17,252 nucleotides of DNA from Alphaproteobacteria bacterium (GTDB lineage: Bacteria; Pseudomonadota; Alphaproteobacteria; Puniceispirillales; UBA1172), in NCBI GenBank assembly GCA_023259875.1, contig JALRFL010000085.1, positions 1 to 17,252 of the forward strand. The letters are read 5' to 3'. Shown here piece after piece: positions 6,767 through 13,549 of this stretch. The stretch's first letter is position 1, and every line of letters begins with the position of its first letter. The notes below the pieces were generated by a model. That model did no database searches. It was given only the letters and a program-made list of their open reading frames with translations, and was not told where the DNA came from. A program made the translations under genes and the position numbers.

Positions 6767-7599
6767 GCGTCGTCTAAGATGCGTGTGATGGCAAGCCCTG
6801 TGATATCGCTTTGCCCTTGGCGATCAAGATATTGCAATATGGCAGAGCTGTGTTGCGCGGCCTTGGAAAACGCGGCGGCAACATCATCCCCCTTGATCAC
6901 ATAACTAGCCAAAAGGGCGGCAAACAAATCGCCGCCGCCTGAAAACCCATGCGGATGATGCGTTAGCAACGGCGCGTTATGTTCACTTTTTGTCGTTCGG
7001 CTATACATGATATCAAGGCATTTGGTGTCATGGGGCGTCTGGGGAATGATGCCGGTAATCATAACCGCCTCAAGCAAGGGGTAATGGTCTAACATTTGAA
7101 AAGCGGCCTGTTCGGCGTCCTCTGCGTTATGAATATCAATGCCGGTTAACCACGCCGCCTCGAAACGGTTAGGGGTGGTGATGTGTGCCAGAGGTAAGAG
7201 CAGGTCGCGGATTGCCTCAGCGATAGCCACATCACCATAAAGGCGTCCATGATCACCAAAGGCTGGATCAATAAGCACAGGCAGTTCCGGATGATGGGAG
7301 GCTGCGGTTTTAAGAGTTTCAGCAACGGCAATGACTTGTTGTTGGCGTGCCATATAGCCTGTCGAGATCACCCCAATATCTGACCAAAAGTTAAGCGTTG
7401 TAATCGCTTTCAGGATGGCGTTGAAATCAGCGTCACTTAAACTGCCGCCAGCTTTGAGGCCATAACCTGGATGAGCAATGAGGTTGATGGTGTTAATCGC
7501 GGCCAGAGGAATATCCATTTGTGCCGCTACCATATTGGTTACGGTATTGCCAACGGCACCAAAACTCACCTGTGACTGGATAGACAAAAGCGTTTTCAT
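6748..7599 (-). CDS. pdxY: Pyridoxal kinase (PdxY/PdxK family)
   Basis: A ribokinase-fold kinase that phosphorylates pyridoxal with ATP in the vitamin B6 salvage pathway. The 283 residues match the family length (about 285). The start MKTLLSIQSQVSFGAVGN is the PdxY N-terminal strand and P-loop-like turn. LIDPAFGDHGRLY (109-121) and TTPNRFEAAWLTG (141-153) are family motifs. The catalytic Asp is probably Asp224 in FSGGGDLFAALLA. There the usual GTGD reads GGGD, an uncommon change that keeps the Asp. PdxY and PdxK cannot be separated with certainty by eye. AAGGA lies 11 bases before the ATG. The gene is convergent with asd, the stop codons overlapping by 3 bases, and divergent from sdhC. Confidence 0.88.
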   Translation of the reverse strand: MKTLLSIQSQVSFGAVGNTVTNMVAAQMDIPLAAINTINLIAHPGYGLKAGGSLSDADFNAILKAITTLNFWSDIGVISTGYMARQQQVIAVAETLKTAASHHPELPVLIDPAFGDHGRLYGDVAIAEAIRDLLLPLAHITTPNRFEAAWLTGIDIHNAEDAEQAAFQMLDHYPLLEAVMITGIIPQTPHDTKCLDIMYSRTTKSEHNAPLLTHHPHGFSGGGDLFAALLASYVIKGDDVAAAFSKAAQHSSAILQYLDRQGQSDITGLAITRILDDAKKQAN

Positions 7600-7665
7600 G
7601 AATTCTTTTTTCCTTCAACCATCATGATTTATCCGTTATGGCATGAAACTTTGGGGCTGGCAGTA

Positions 7666-7675
7666 CTAATATTAG
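7666..7675. promoter_or_regulatory. Perfect 10-base palindrome in the pdxY-sdhC divergent spacer
   Basis: CTAATATTAG (7666-7675) is self-complementary. It lies in the 196-base spacer between the divergent kinase and sdhC genes, about 50 bases upstream of the sdhC promoter. The position would suit a dimeric regulator, but the spacer is AT-rich and a palindrome of this size can arise by chance. No family is assigned. Confidence 0.25.
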
Positions 7676-7727
7676 AAAAAGCGAATTTAGTGCGACTTTT
7701 TATTCCGTCTTATTCTTGCGGCTTTTA

Positions 7728-7757
7728 TTGACGAAATAGGGGTGAGAAGATTAGAAT
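7728..7757 (+). promoter_or_regulatory. Candidate sigma-70 promoter of the sdhCDAB operon
   Basis: TTGACG (7728-7733) and TAGAAT (7752-7757) are separated by 18 bases, each matching the consensus at five of six positions. Transcription would start near 7764, leaving a leader of about 32 bases before sdhC. The leader includes AATTAT (7755-7760) and its complement ATAATT (7775-7780), which could form a weak hairpin before the ribosome-binding site. Confidence 0.5.
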
Positions 7758-7795
7758 TATGCAATGAATAAAAAATAATTGTCTCAAGAGGGATC

Positions 7796-8176
7796 ATGTC
7801 CGCTAAACGTCCACTATCGCCGCATCTGATGATTTATCGTCCACAGTTGACTTCTATGATGTCGATCACCCATCGTCTGACGGGGGTAGCTTTGGGGTTG
7901 GGGTCGCTATTTTTTGTGTGGTGGTTGGTCGCACTCGCCCATGGCGGAACTTATTATGACTTTGTTCGGGGTATTGCTGAACACGCGCTTGGCCGATTGG
8001 TGTTGCTAGGATTTTTTGTCGCTGTGTCTTATCATTTGGCAAATGGGATTAGGCATTTGTTTTGGGATTTCGGCATCGGGTTAAGCCTTCAGGGTGTTTA
8101 TCGTGGGGGTTATGCGGTGCTTTGTGTCGCGGCGTTAGCAACCCTTGGCGGCATCTATATGCTGTTTTTAGGGTGA
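7796..8176 (+). CDS. sdhC: Succinate dehydrogenase cytochrome b556 subunit
   Basis: One of two membrane anchors of respiratory complex II; it helps bind heme b and ubiquinone. The 126-residue protein shows RPLSPHLMIYRP (5-16) and SITHRLTG (23-30). Ser23 and Arg27 there match the quinone-site Ser27 and Arg31 of E. coli. SYHLANGIRHLFWDFG (78-93) carries the heme-ligand candidate His80. Three hydrophobic segments (about 29-48, 65-85, 104-124) fit the usual three transmembrane helices. The ribosome-binding stretch AGAGGG (7787-7792) is close to the ATG. It is the first gene of the operon; sdhD follows after 10 bases. Confidence 0.95.
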   Translation: MSAKRPLSPHLMIYRPQLTSMMSITHRLTGVALGLGSLFFVWWLVALAHGGTYYDFVRGIAEHALGRLVLLGFFVAVSYHLANGIRHLFWDFGIGLSLQGVYRGGYAVLCVAALATLGGIYMLFLG

Positions 8177-8186
8177 GGATAAAATC

Positions 8187-8591
8187 ATGACTGACCATAG
8201 CAACCCATCCATGCGATCCCCTCTTGGCCGTGCCAAGGGCTTAGGGTCATCGCGTTCAGGGGTCTCACATTGGTGGATGCAGCGGCTGACCGCTATGGGG
8301 ATGGTGCCCTTGGTGCTGTACTGCTTGATTGGATTCTTATGTTTTGCTGATGCGAGTGAGGCAGCGGCAAGGGCTTGGATCGCCCAGCCGTTTAACAGTG
8401 TTGCCTTGATCTTGCTGTTGGGGACGGGGTTTTATCATGCCGCCTTGGGGTTGCAAGTGGTGATCGAAGACTACATATCATCAGAGTCACGCAGAATTCT
8501 CATGCTGGCTTTCATGAAGATGCTGATGACGGCATTCGCCGCGTTTTCTATTTATAGTGTTTTATTGATTACCCTGACGAACGGAGCTTGA
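8187..8591 (+). CDS. sdhD: Succinate dehydrogenase hydrophobic membrane anchor subunit
   Basis: Second membrane anchor of complex II. The 134-residue protein begins with the alphaproteobacterial motif RSPLGRAKGLGSSRSGVSHW (10-29), then WMQRLTA. FYHAALGLQVVIEDY (82-96) carries the heme-ligand candidate His84 and the quinone-site pair Asp95-Tyr96, which match E. coli His71 and Asp82-Tyr83. Three hydrophobic helices are visible (about 33-55, 68-92, 104-130). Its GAGGA site (8175-8179) overlaps the sdhC stop codon, and its own TGA shares a base with an ATG of sdhA, so translation is probably coupled along the operon. Confidence 0.94.
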   Translation: MTDHSNPSMRSPLGRAKGLGSSRSGVSHWWMQRLTAMGMVPLVLYCLIGFLCFADASEAAARAWIAQPFNSVALILLLGTGFYHAALGLQVVIEDYISSESRRILMLAFMKMLMTAFAAFSIYSVLLITLTNGA

Positions 8592-8593
8592 TG

Positions 8594-10384
8594 ATGTCCT
8601 CTTATGAAATCACCGACCATTATTTCGATGTCGTGGTTGTCGGAGCAGGTGGTGCAGGATTGCGCGCGACCATGGGGATGGTGACAGCAGGGTTGAAAAC
8701 CGCTTGTGTTACCAAAGTTTTCCCAACCCGTAGTCATACCGTGGCGGCGCAGGGCGGTATTGGCGCGGCGCTAGATAACATGGGGCAAGGCGATAACTGG
8801 CGTTATCATATGTATGACACAGTCAAGGGATCAGACTGGCTTGGTGATCAGGACGCTATTGAATATATGTGCCGTAATGCAATCCCATCGGTGATTGAAT
8901 TGGAACACTATGGGGTTCCATTTTCACGCACCGAATCAGGCAAGATTTTTCAGCGCCCGTTCGGTGGACATACGGTGGATTATGGGAAATCACAGGCCAG
9001 ACGGGCTTGTGCGGCGGCAGACCGCACGGGGCATGCCATTTTGCATACGCTTTACCAACAATGCCTCAAGCATAAGGCAGAGTTTTTTATCGAATATTAT
9101 GCCCTGGATTTGTTGATGGATGAAAACGGGGTATGCCGAGGAATGCTTGCCTTGAAACTGGATGATGGCACATTGCACCGATTCCATGGTCATCGGGTGG
9201 TGCTGGCAACAGGGGGTTATGGCCGTGTCTATTTTTCATGCACATCGGCGCATACCTGCACCGGAGATGGCAACGCCATGGTATTGCGAGCAGGAATGCC
9301 GCTTCAAGATATGGAATTTGTTCAGTTTCACCCCACGGGCGTTTATGGCGCAGGCGTATTGATTACCGAAGGCGCGCGCGGCGAAGGCGGCTATCTGACC
9401 AATTCTGAGGGTGAGCGTTTCATGGAACGCTATGCCCCCACCAGTAAAGACCTTGCCAGCCGTGATGTGGTCAGCCGCGCCATGACAGTGGAAATTAACG
9501 AAGGCCGAGGCGTAGGTCCGAATAAGGATCATATCCTATTGCATCTTGAGCATGTGGATGAGGATACCCTGCATGAACGTCTGCCCGGAATTACCGAAAC
9601 GGCGCGGATTTTCTGCGGCGTTGATATCACGCGTGAACCTATTCCGGTATTGCCAACTGTGCATTATAACATGGGGGGCATTCCCACCAATTACCATGGT
9701 GAGGTGTTATCACCAACAAAGTCCGATCAGAACGCTGTCGTTCCCGGGCTAATGGCAATTGGTGAGGCGGCTTGCGTTTCGGTGCATGGGGCTAATCGGT
9801 TAGGTACCAACTCTCTCTTGGATATTGTTGTCTTTGGTCGAGCCGCGGCATATCGCGCGGCTGAGACCGTGGTCCCGGGGGCACCTCACGCGCCTATTCC
9901 TGCCGCCGCCACAGAAAAGGCATTGGCTCGATTTGATCGCATCCGTCATGCCAAAGGCAAAACCCCATCTGCTGAACTTCGGCTTCAGATGCAACATGTT
10001 ATGCAACGCCACGCGGCGGTGTTCCGTTCAAGCCAATCATTGACCGAAGGCGTTGAAAAGATGGATCATATTGCCGCCAATATGACCGACCTTGGCCTTA
10101 AAGACACCTCACTGATATGGAATACAGATTTGGTTGAGGCGCTTGAGCTTGACAATCTGATGAGTCAGGCGCTCGTCACCGTGCGATCCGCAGATTTGCG
10201 GAAAGAATCGCGCGGCGCTCATGCTCATGAAGATTTTCCTGATCGGGATGATCAAAACTGGATGAAGCATACGGTTATGTGGCTAGATGAAAATAATATC
10301 TCAAAAGCCGATTACCGTCAGGTGACGATGACCACGCTGACCAATGAAGTTGAGAGCATCCCTCCGGTTGCCCGTGTGTATTAA
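8594..10384 (+). CDS. sdhA: Succinate dehydrogenase flavoprotein subunit
   Basis: Catalytic subunit of complex II; it oxidises succinate to fumarate with covalent FAD on the cytoplasmic face of the membrane. From this start the protein has 596 residues. FAD dinucleotide fold: VVVVGAGGAGLRA (13-25). Covalent FAD site: His48 in TRSHTVAAQGG. Substrate and catalytic residues: His246 (QFHPTG), Arg290 (LASRDVVSR, matching E. coli Arg286), His358 (HYNMGG) and Arg402 (HGANRLGTNSLLD). The C-terminal helical domain is complete and ends with PPVARVY. Start choice: ATG codons at 8591 and 8594 are adjacent. GGAG (8583-8586) is four bases from the first and seven from the second, so 8594 is preferred. The first overlaps the sdhD stop. 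Confidence 0.97.
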   Translation: MSSYEITDHYFDVVVVGAGGAGLRATMGMVTAGLKTACVTKVFPTRSHTVAAQGGIGAALDNMGQGDNWRYHMYDTVKGSDWLGDQDAIEYMCRNAIPSVIELEHYGVPFSRTESGKIFQRPFGGHTVDYGKSQARRACAAADRTGHAILHTLYQQCLKHKAEFFIEYYALDLLMDENGVCRGMLALKLDDGTLHRFHGHRVVLATGGYGRVYFSCTSAHTCTGDGNAMVLRAGMPLQDMEFVQFHPTGVYGAGVLITEGARGEGGYLTNSEGERFMERYAPTSKDLASRDVVSRAMTVEINEGRGVGPNKDHILLHLEHVDEDTLHERLPGITETARIFCGVDITREPIPVLPTVHYNMGGIPTNYHGEVLSPTKSDQNAVVPGLMAIGEAACVSVHGANRLGTNSLLDIVVFGRAAAYRAAETVVPGAPHAPIPAAATEKALARFDRIRHAKGKTPSAELRLQMQHVMQRHAAVFRSSQSLTEGVEKMDHIAANMTDLGLKDTSLIWNTDLVEALELDNLMSQALVTVRSADLRKESRGAHAHEDFPDRDDQNWMKHTVMWLDENNISKADYRQVTMTTLTNEVESIPPVARVY

Positions 10385-10403
10385 GCGATAAGGACCTATT
10401 CCC

Positions 10404-11183
10404 ATGGCTGAGTTTACCCTGCCAAAACATTCTAAAGTCAAAAAAGGCAAAATCCATCCTGCCCCGAAAGAGGCGGAAAATACCAAAACATTCAATATCT
10501 ATCGGTGGTCACCTGATGATGATGAAAACCCACGCATGGATAGCTATACCATTGACCTAGACGATTGTGGGCCGATGGTGCTGGATGCGCTTATCAAGAT
10601 TAAAGGCGAACAGGATCAGACCGTGACTTTTCGCCGGTCTTGCCGTGAAGGCATTTGTGGGTCGTGTTCTATGAATATTGATGGAACAAACACTTTGGCT
10701 TGTCTTAAGCCGATTGACGAAGTCAAAGGCGATGTGACCATCACCCCTTTGCCGCATATGCCAGTGATTAAGGATTTGGTTCCGGATCTTAGTCATGCCT
10801 ATGCCCAGTTGCAGTCGATTGAGCCATGGCTGAAATCTGACACACCTGCGCCTGAAAATGAGGAAAGACGCCAAAGCCCTAGCGAGCGCGAAGAACTGGA
10901 TGGTATGTGGGAATGTGTCTTGTGTTTTAGCTGTTCCACCGCTTGCCCTAGCTATTGGTGGAACGGGGATAAATATCTCGGCCCTGCGGTGTTGTTGCAG
11001 GCTTATCGCTGGATCGCAGATAGCCGTGACGAAAGCACGGGTGAGCGTCTAGATGCGTTGGAAGACCCTTTCCGTCTTTATCGCTGCCATACTATCATGA
11101 ATTGCACTAAGACTTGTCCAAAAGGCTTAAACCCCGGCAAGGCGATTGCCAAGATTAAGAAAATGCAATTAGAACGGCATTAA
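10404..11183 (+). CDS. sdhB: Succinate dehydrogenase iron-sulfur subunit
   Basis: Carries electrons from SdhA FAD to ubiquinone through three Fe-S clusters. The 259 residues show the full cysteine set: Cys80, 85, 88 and 100 for [2Fe-2S] (SCREGICGSCSM and TLACL); Cys171, 174, 177 and 238 for [4Fe-4S]; Cys181, 228 and 234 for [3Fe-4S] (ECVLCFSCSTACPSYWW and YRCHTIMNCTKTCPKGLNP). Compared with the E. coli protein it has about 25 extra basic residues at the N terminus, usual for alphaproteobacterial and mitochondrial forms. AAGGA (10390-10394) lies nine bases before the ATG, 19 bases after sdhA. It ends the operon and is convergent with the next gene, four bases away. Confidence 0.97.
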   Translation: MAEFTLPKHSKVKKGKIHPAPKEAENTKTFNIYRWSPDDDENPRMDSYTIDLDDCGPMVLDALIKIKGEQDQTVTFRRSCREGICGSCSMNIDGTNTLACLKPIDEVKGDVTITPLPHMPVIKDLVPDLSHAYAQLQSIEPWLKSDTPAPENEERRQSPSEREELDGMWECVLCFSCSTACPSYWWNGDKYLGPAVLLQAYRWIADSRDESTGERLDALEDPFRLYRCHTIMNCTKTCPKGLNPGKAIAKIKKMQLERH

Positions 11184-11187
11184 TCGC

Positions 11188-11919
11188 TTATACGCGCTTG
11201 CGCGTAAGATGAAGATGGTGGCCATCTCGCGTGTGATAGATGAAATGCTGGCTTGCGTATCGGGCAAGCAGGTCATTCTTTTCACCGGCGTTTATCCCAG
11301 CCATATTGATAAAGATATGCCGATACGAAAGCGGCAACGGTTTATGGTTAACAATATGTGCCGCCATGGCCGCATCGCCAATGATCAAACAGGTATAGGG
11401 CCGCGCTGAAATCAAGGTCAGCGTTTTTGTTAGGCTGTCTTGTTCTGTTGCGATTGTCTTAAACGGCAGTTTATTGAGACTGGTGATTTTTTCAATATAG
11501 GCCGTGCCATCAGGCTTGAAACGACCGAGATAATGATACCCCACCGGATGGGTTCGCAACGCTGTGTTCAGGGCATATAAAATCTCACCGCCGCCTAAAT
11601 CCAGCACATTGTCATAAGGCCTGATCACGCGGTTAGCGATCTGATAAATTGGAACGCCAAGCCATCCGGTCAAAAGGCTAAAGGCCATGTCGGCATTCAG
11701 ATCTTTGGTTGGGATGCGGATAGGTTTTACCCCTGGCGGTTCAATTATCGTCACTGGGCTGGAAAAGGATTGTAATTTGGTGCTGATATCCTTTTGTAAA
11801 GTCTCGCGGGAAATAATCCCCATGCGAAAGCCCAAGCGTTCCATTAACCCCATCCTTAGTATATCAGGTTTGATGGTCGCCGCGTGGTCCCGATTCTTTA
11901 AGGAAAGATGACTTTGCAT
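11188..11919 (-). CDS. Uncharacterised protein, possibly FkbM-type methyltransferase-like
   Basis: I do not recognise this 243-residue protein. No signal peptide or transmembrane helix is evident, so it is probably cytoplasmic. The middle reads FSLLTGWLGVPIYQIANRV, then PYDNVLDLGGGEILYAL (101-117). The VLDLGGG segment at 105-111 looks like SAM-binding motif I after an alpha-helical lead-in, an order seen in FkbM-family methyltransferases. The later strand CLIIGDAAMAAHIV (177-190) sits where FkbM proteins have their IDVEGAE motif, but the acidic residues are mostly missing. The fold is therefore a weak inference and catalysis is doubtful. The C terminus is rich in His and basic residues. It is convergent with sdhB (4-base gap) and divergent from zapE. 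AGGA lies 11 bases before the ATG. Confidence 0.6.
   Translation of the reverse strand: MQSHLSLKNRDHAATIKPDILRMGLMERLGFRMGIISRETLQKDISTKLQSFSSPVTIIEPPGVKPIRIPTKDLNADMAFSLLTGWLGVPIYQIANRVIRPYDNVLDLGGGEILYALNTALRTHPVGYHYLGRFKPDGTAYIEKITSLNKLPFKTIATEQDSLTKTLTLISARPYTCLIIGDAAMAAHIVNHKPLPLSYRHIFINMAGINAGEKNDLLARYASQHFIYHTRDGHHLHLTRKRV
11191..11206. repeat. Perfect GC-rich palindrome at the convergent ends of sdhB and the unknown gene
   Basis: TACGCGC (11191-11197) and GCGCGTA (11200-11206) form a 7-base stem with a 2-base spacer, just after the sdhB stop and inside the last codons of the minus-strand gene. An alternative fold pairs CTTA (11187-11190) with TAAG (11205-11208). It may act as a bidirectional transcript end or 3' mRNA stabiliser. 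No T run follows on either strand, so intrinsic termination is not well supported. Confidence 0.4.
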
Positions 11920-11982
11920 GACTGAAAACTTCCTGTCTGTAACTCAATTTCATATCGAAAAACCAAAACTATCAGACGGAAG

Positions 11983-11997
11983 TTAATTTTTTCTTAA
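11983..11997. promoter_or_regulatory. CtrA-like site TTAA-N7-TTAA upstream of zapE and the unknown gene
   Basis: TTAA (11983-11986), seven bases, and TTAA (11994-11997) match exactly the consensus known for CtrA, the alphaproteobacterial cell-cycle response regulator. The site lies in the AT-rich divergent spacer, 64 bases before the minus-strand gene and about 175 bases before zapE, a cell-division gene. AT richness raises the chance of a random match. Binding is inferred only. Confidence 0.35.
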
Positions 11998-12022
11998 TGC
12001 GAAGCATTTTGCATAAGAAAAA
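11988..12022. repeat. Long imperfect hairpin in the zapE upstream spacer
   Basis: The arm 11988-12000 (TTTTTCTTAATGC) pairs with 12011-12022 (GCATAAGAAAAA) over 12 base pairs with one bulged A (11997), around a 10-base loop. AATGC (11996-12000) can instead pair with GCATT (12004-12008), a competing triloop hairpin. It overlaps the right half of the CtrA-like site. It is terminator-shaped but lies between divergent genes, so what it would end is unclear. Confidence 0.45.
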
Positions 12023-12173
12023 TATAAATAGACAAAATCAGGCTTAAACCCTTTGCTTGAAATGCTGATATCTAAGGGCGTCATTGTCAAAACTTTAGCA
12101 GTGCTTTACATATTTTTATGACAGAGCGTTTCGAGAATGGCAAATCACGCCAATGAGGGCGGGGCAAAACAGG

Positions 12174-13325
12174 ATGAAGATTTCTGATCCACAAGCCAAA
12201 ACATTAACCCAGCATTTGTTGACGCGAATCCGCGCAGGACAAATAAAAGAAGACCCAGAACAGCTGGTGATTGCTAAAAAGATGGATGCCTTAATCGCCA
12301 CCCTTACGGCGCGGAAGTCAGGTTGGTTTTCAGGGGCGAGGGTGCTGACTGGTCTCATGCCTTGGCGGAAGAATAGCGCGATCAAAGCGCATCATAACGG
12401 TCAGACGAAAGGGATATATCTGTGGGGCGGCGTTGGCCGCGGCAAATCTATGCTGATGGATAGTTTTGTTCAATTAGCAAGGCAAGATTATGGCTTGAAG
12501 GTTAGCCGATTTCATTTTCATGATTTTATGATGGCCGCCCATGCTCAAGTGCATAAGGAACGCCAAAAAGGCACAACTGATCCAACCGCAGGGGTGGTGT
12601 CACATTTGACTCATGGGGCTGATGTGATCTGTTTTGATGAAATGGAGGTGCGTGATATCGCCGATGCCATGATCATTGCCCGGGTCATGGATGGCTATAT
12701 GAAATCTGGTGGGGTGCTGATTGCCACTTCAAATCGGCATCCCGATGATCTTTACCAAGATGGGCTTCAGCGTGAGCGGTTTGTGCCGTTTATCGAAGCT
12801 CTCAAAACGCATAATGATGTGCTGGAAATGCAGGGTGAGACGGATTGGCGCCAACGGGTTCTGGCTGGCATACCGGGGTGGTATTATCCGCTTAATACCG
12901 AGACGGATGCGGCGATGGAAAAGGCTATGATCCAGCTTTCGGGCGGCATTCCCTTGCATCCGGTGACGGTATCCATGACAGGGCGAGAGTTCACTGTGGA
13001 CAAAGCTGCCGCAGGCGTCGCGTGGATGGATTTTGCGGCGTTATGTGCGGTGCCATTGGCGGCGGCGGATTATCTGGTTCTGGCCGAAAGATTTGCTGGC
13101 CTATTGATTAGCCATATCCCAGCCTTGCATGACGCCAGCCAGAATGAAGCCCGCCGGCTGATGTGGTTGGTGGATGCGTTTTATGATCGCAAACGGTTTT
13201 TGATTTGTTCGGCGGAAACAGAAATTGGTGATCTTTATCACGGCCATCAATGGCAGGCGGAGTTTCCTCGCACCATGTCACGACTTAAAGAAATGAGCCG
13301 ATTCCCCGAAATCTCGACCCCTTAA
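12174..13325 (+). CDS. zapE: Cell division protein ZapE (AFG1-like ATPase)
   Basis: P-loop AAA-type ATPase related to eukaryotic AFG1/LACE1. In E. coli, ZapE binds FtsZ and affects Z-ring stability. The 383-residue protein has Walker A GGVGRGKS (85-92) followed by MLMDSF, Walker B VICFDEMEV (151-159), and the family motif SNRHPDDLYQDGLQRERFVP (186-205). The C terminus includes the family segment around YDRKRFLICSAE. Start: the ATG at 12174 follows purine-rich GAGGGCGGGG (12155-12164) at 9 bases. An in-frame ATG at 12153 would add seven residues but has no clear ribosome-binding site. It precedes mdh and sucA, a neighbourhood known in alphaproteobacteria. Confidence 0.93.
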   Translation: MKISDPQAKTLTQHLLTRIRAGQIKEDPEQLVIAKKMDALIATLTARKSGWFSGARVLTGLMPWRKNSAIKAHHNGQTKGIYLWGGVGRGKSMLMDSFVQLARQDYGLKVSRFHFHDFMMAAHAQVHKERQKGTTDPTAGVVSHLTHGADVICFDEMEVRDIADAMIIARVMDGYMKSGGVLIATSNRHPDDLYQDGLQRERFVPFIEALKTHNDVLEMQGETDWRQRVLAGIPGWYYPLNTETDAAMEKAMIQLSGGIPLHPVTVSMTGREFTVDKAAAGVAWMDFAALCAVPLAAADYLVLAERFAGLLISHIPALHDASQNEARRLMWLVDAFYDRKRFLICSAETEIGDLYHGHQWQAEFPRTMSRLKEMSRFPEISTP

Positions 13326-13549
13326 GTCTGATGCTGAGACCAAAATGGGACGAAGAGATCATAAAGGGGATCAGACCAAAAGAATAACAGTATCACCGAT
13401 TTATTCGGCGGTTTTGGTTGCTAAGATCAGAGGGATTGATTAAAGTGGGGGCGTGTCGCGCTTTTAGGTCAGTGACACGAAATTCATGGATAATTTAGCC
13501 GTGCCTTATGTCAGGTAAAGATATTTAGGCGCCGGCATGAGGGGGATTT
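13326..13549. other. Spacer between zapE and mdh with short repeats
   Basis: These 224 bases contain no convincing gene. GTCTGAT (13326-13332) is complementary to ATCAGAC (13370-13376), and AGACCAAAA occurs twice (13337-13345 and 13373-13381). CCGA (13396-13399) and TCGG (13405-13408) form a small hairpin followed by CGGTTTT, a poor terminator candidate for zapE. CGTGTC (13452-13457) pairs with GACACG (13474-13479), which overlaps GTCAGTGAC. GATAAT (13489-13494) could be a -10 for mdh, but no good -35 precedes it. The mdh ribosome-binding site GAGGGGG starts at 13539. Confidence 0.5.

Noticed and set aside
12084..12112. Promoter for zapE from TTGTCA with TACATA 17 bases later
   Set aside because: The -35 is good, but the -10 matches only three of six positions, so it is too weak to list.
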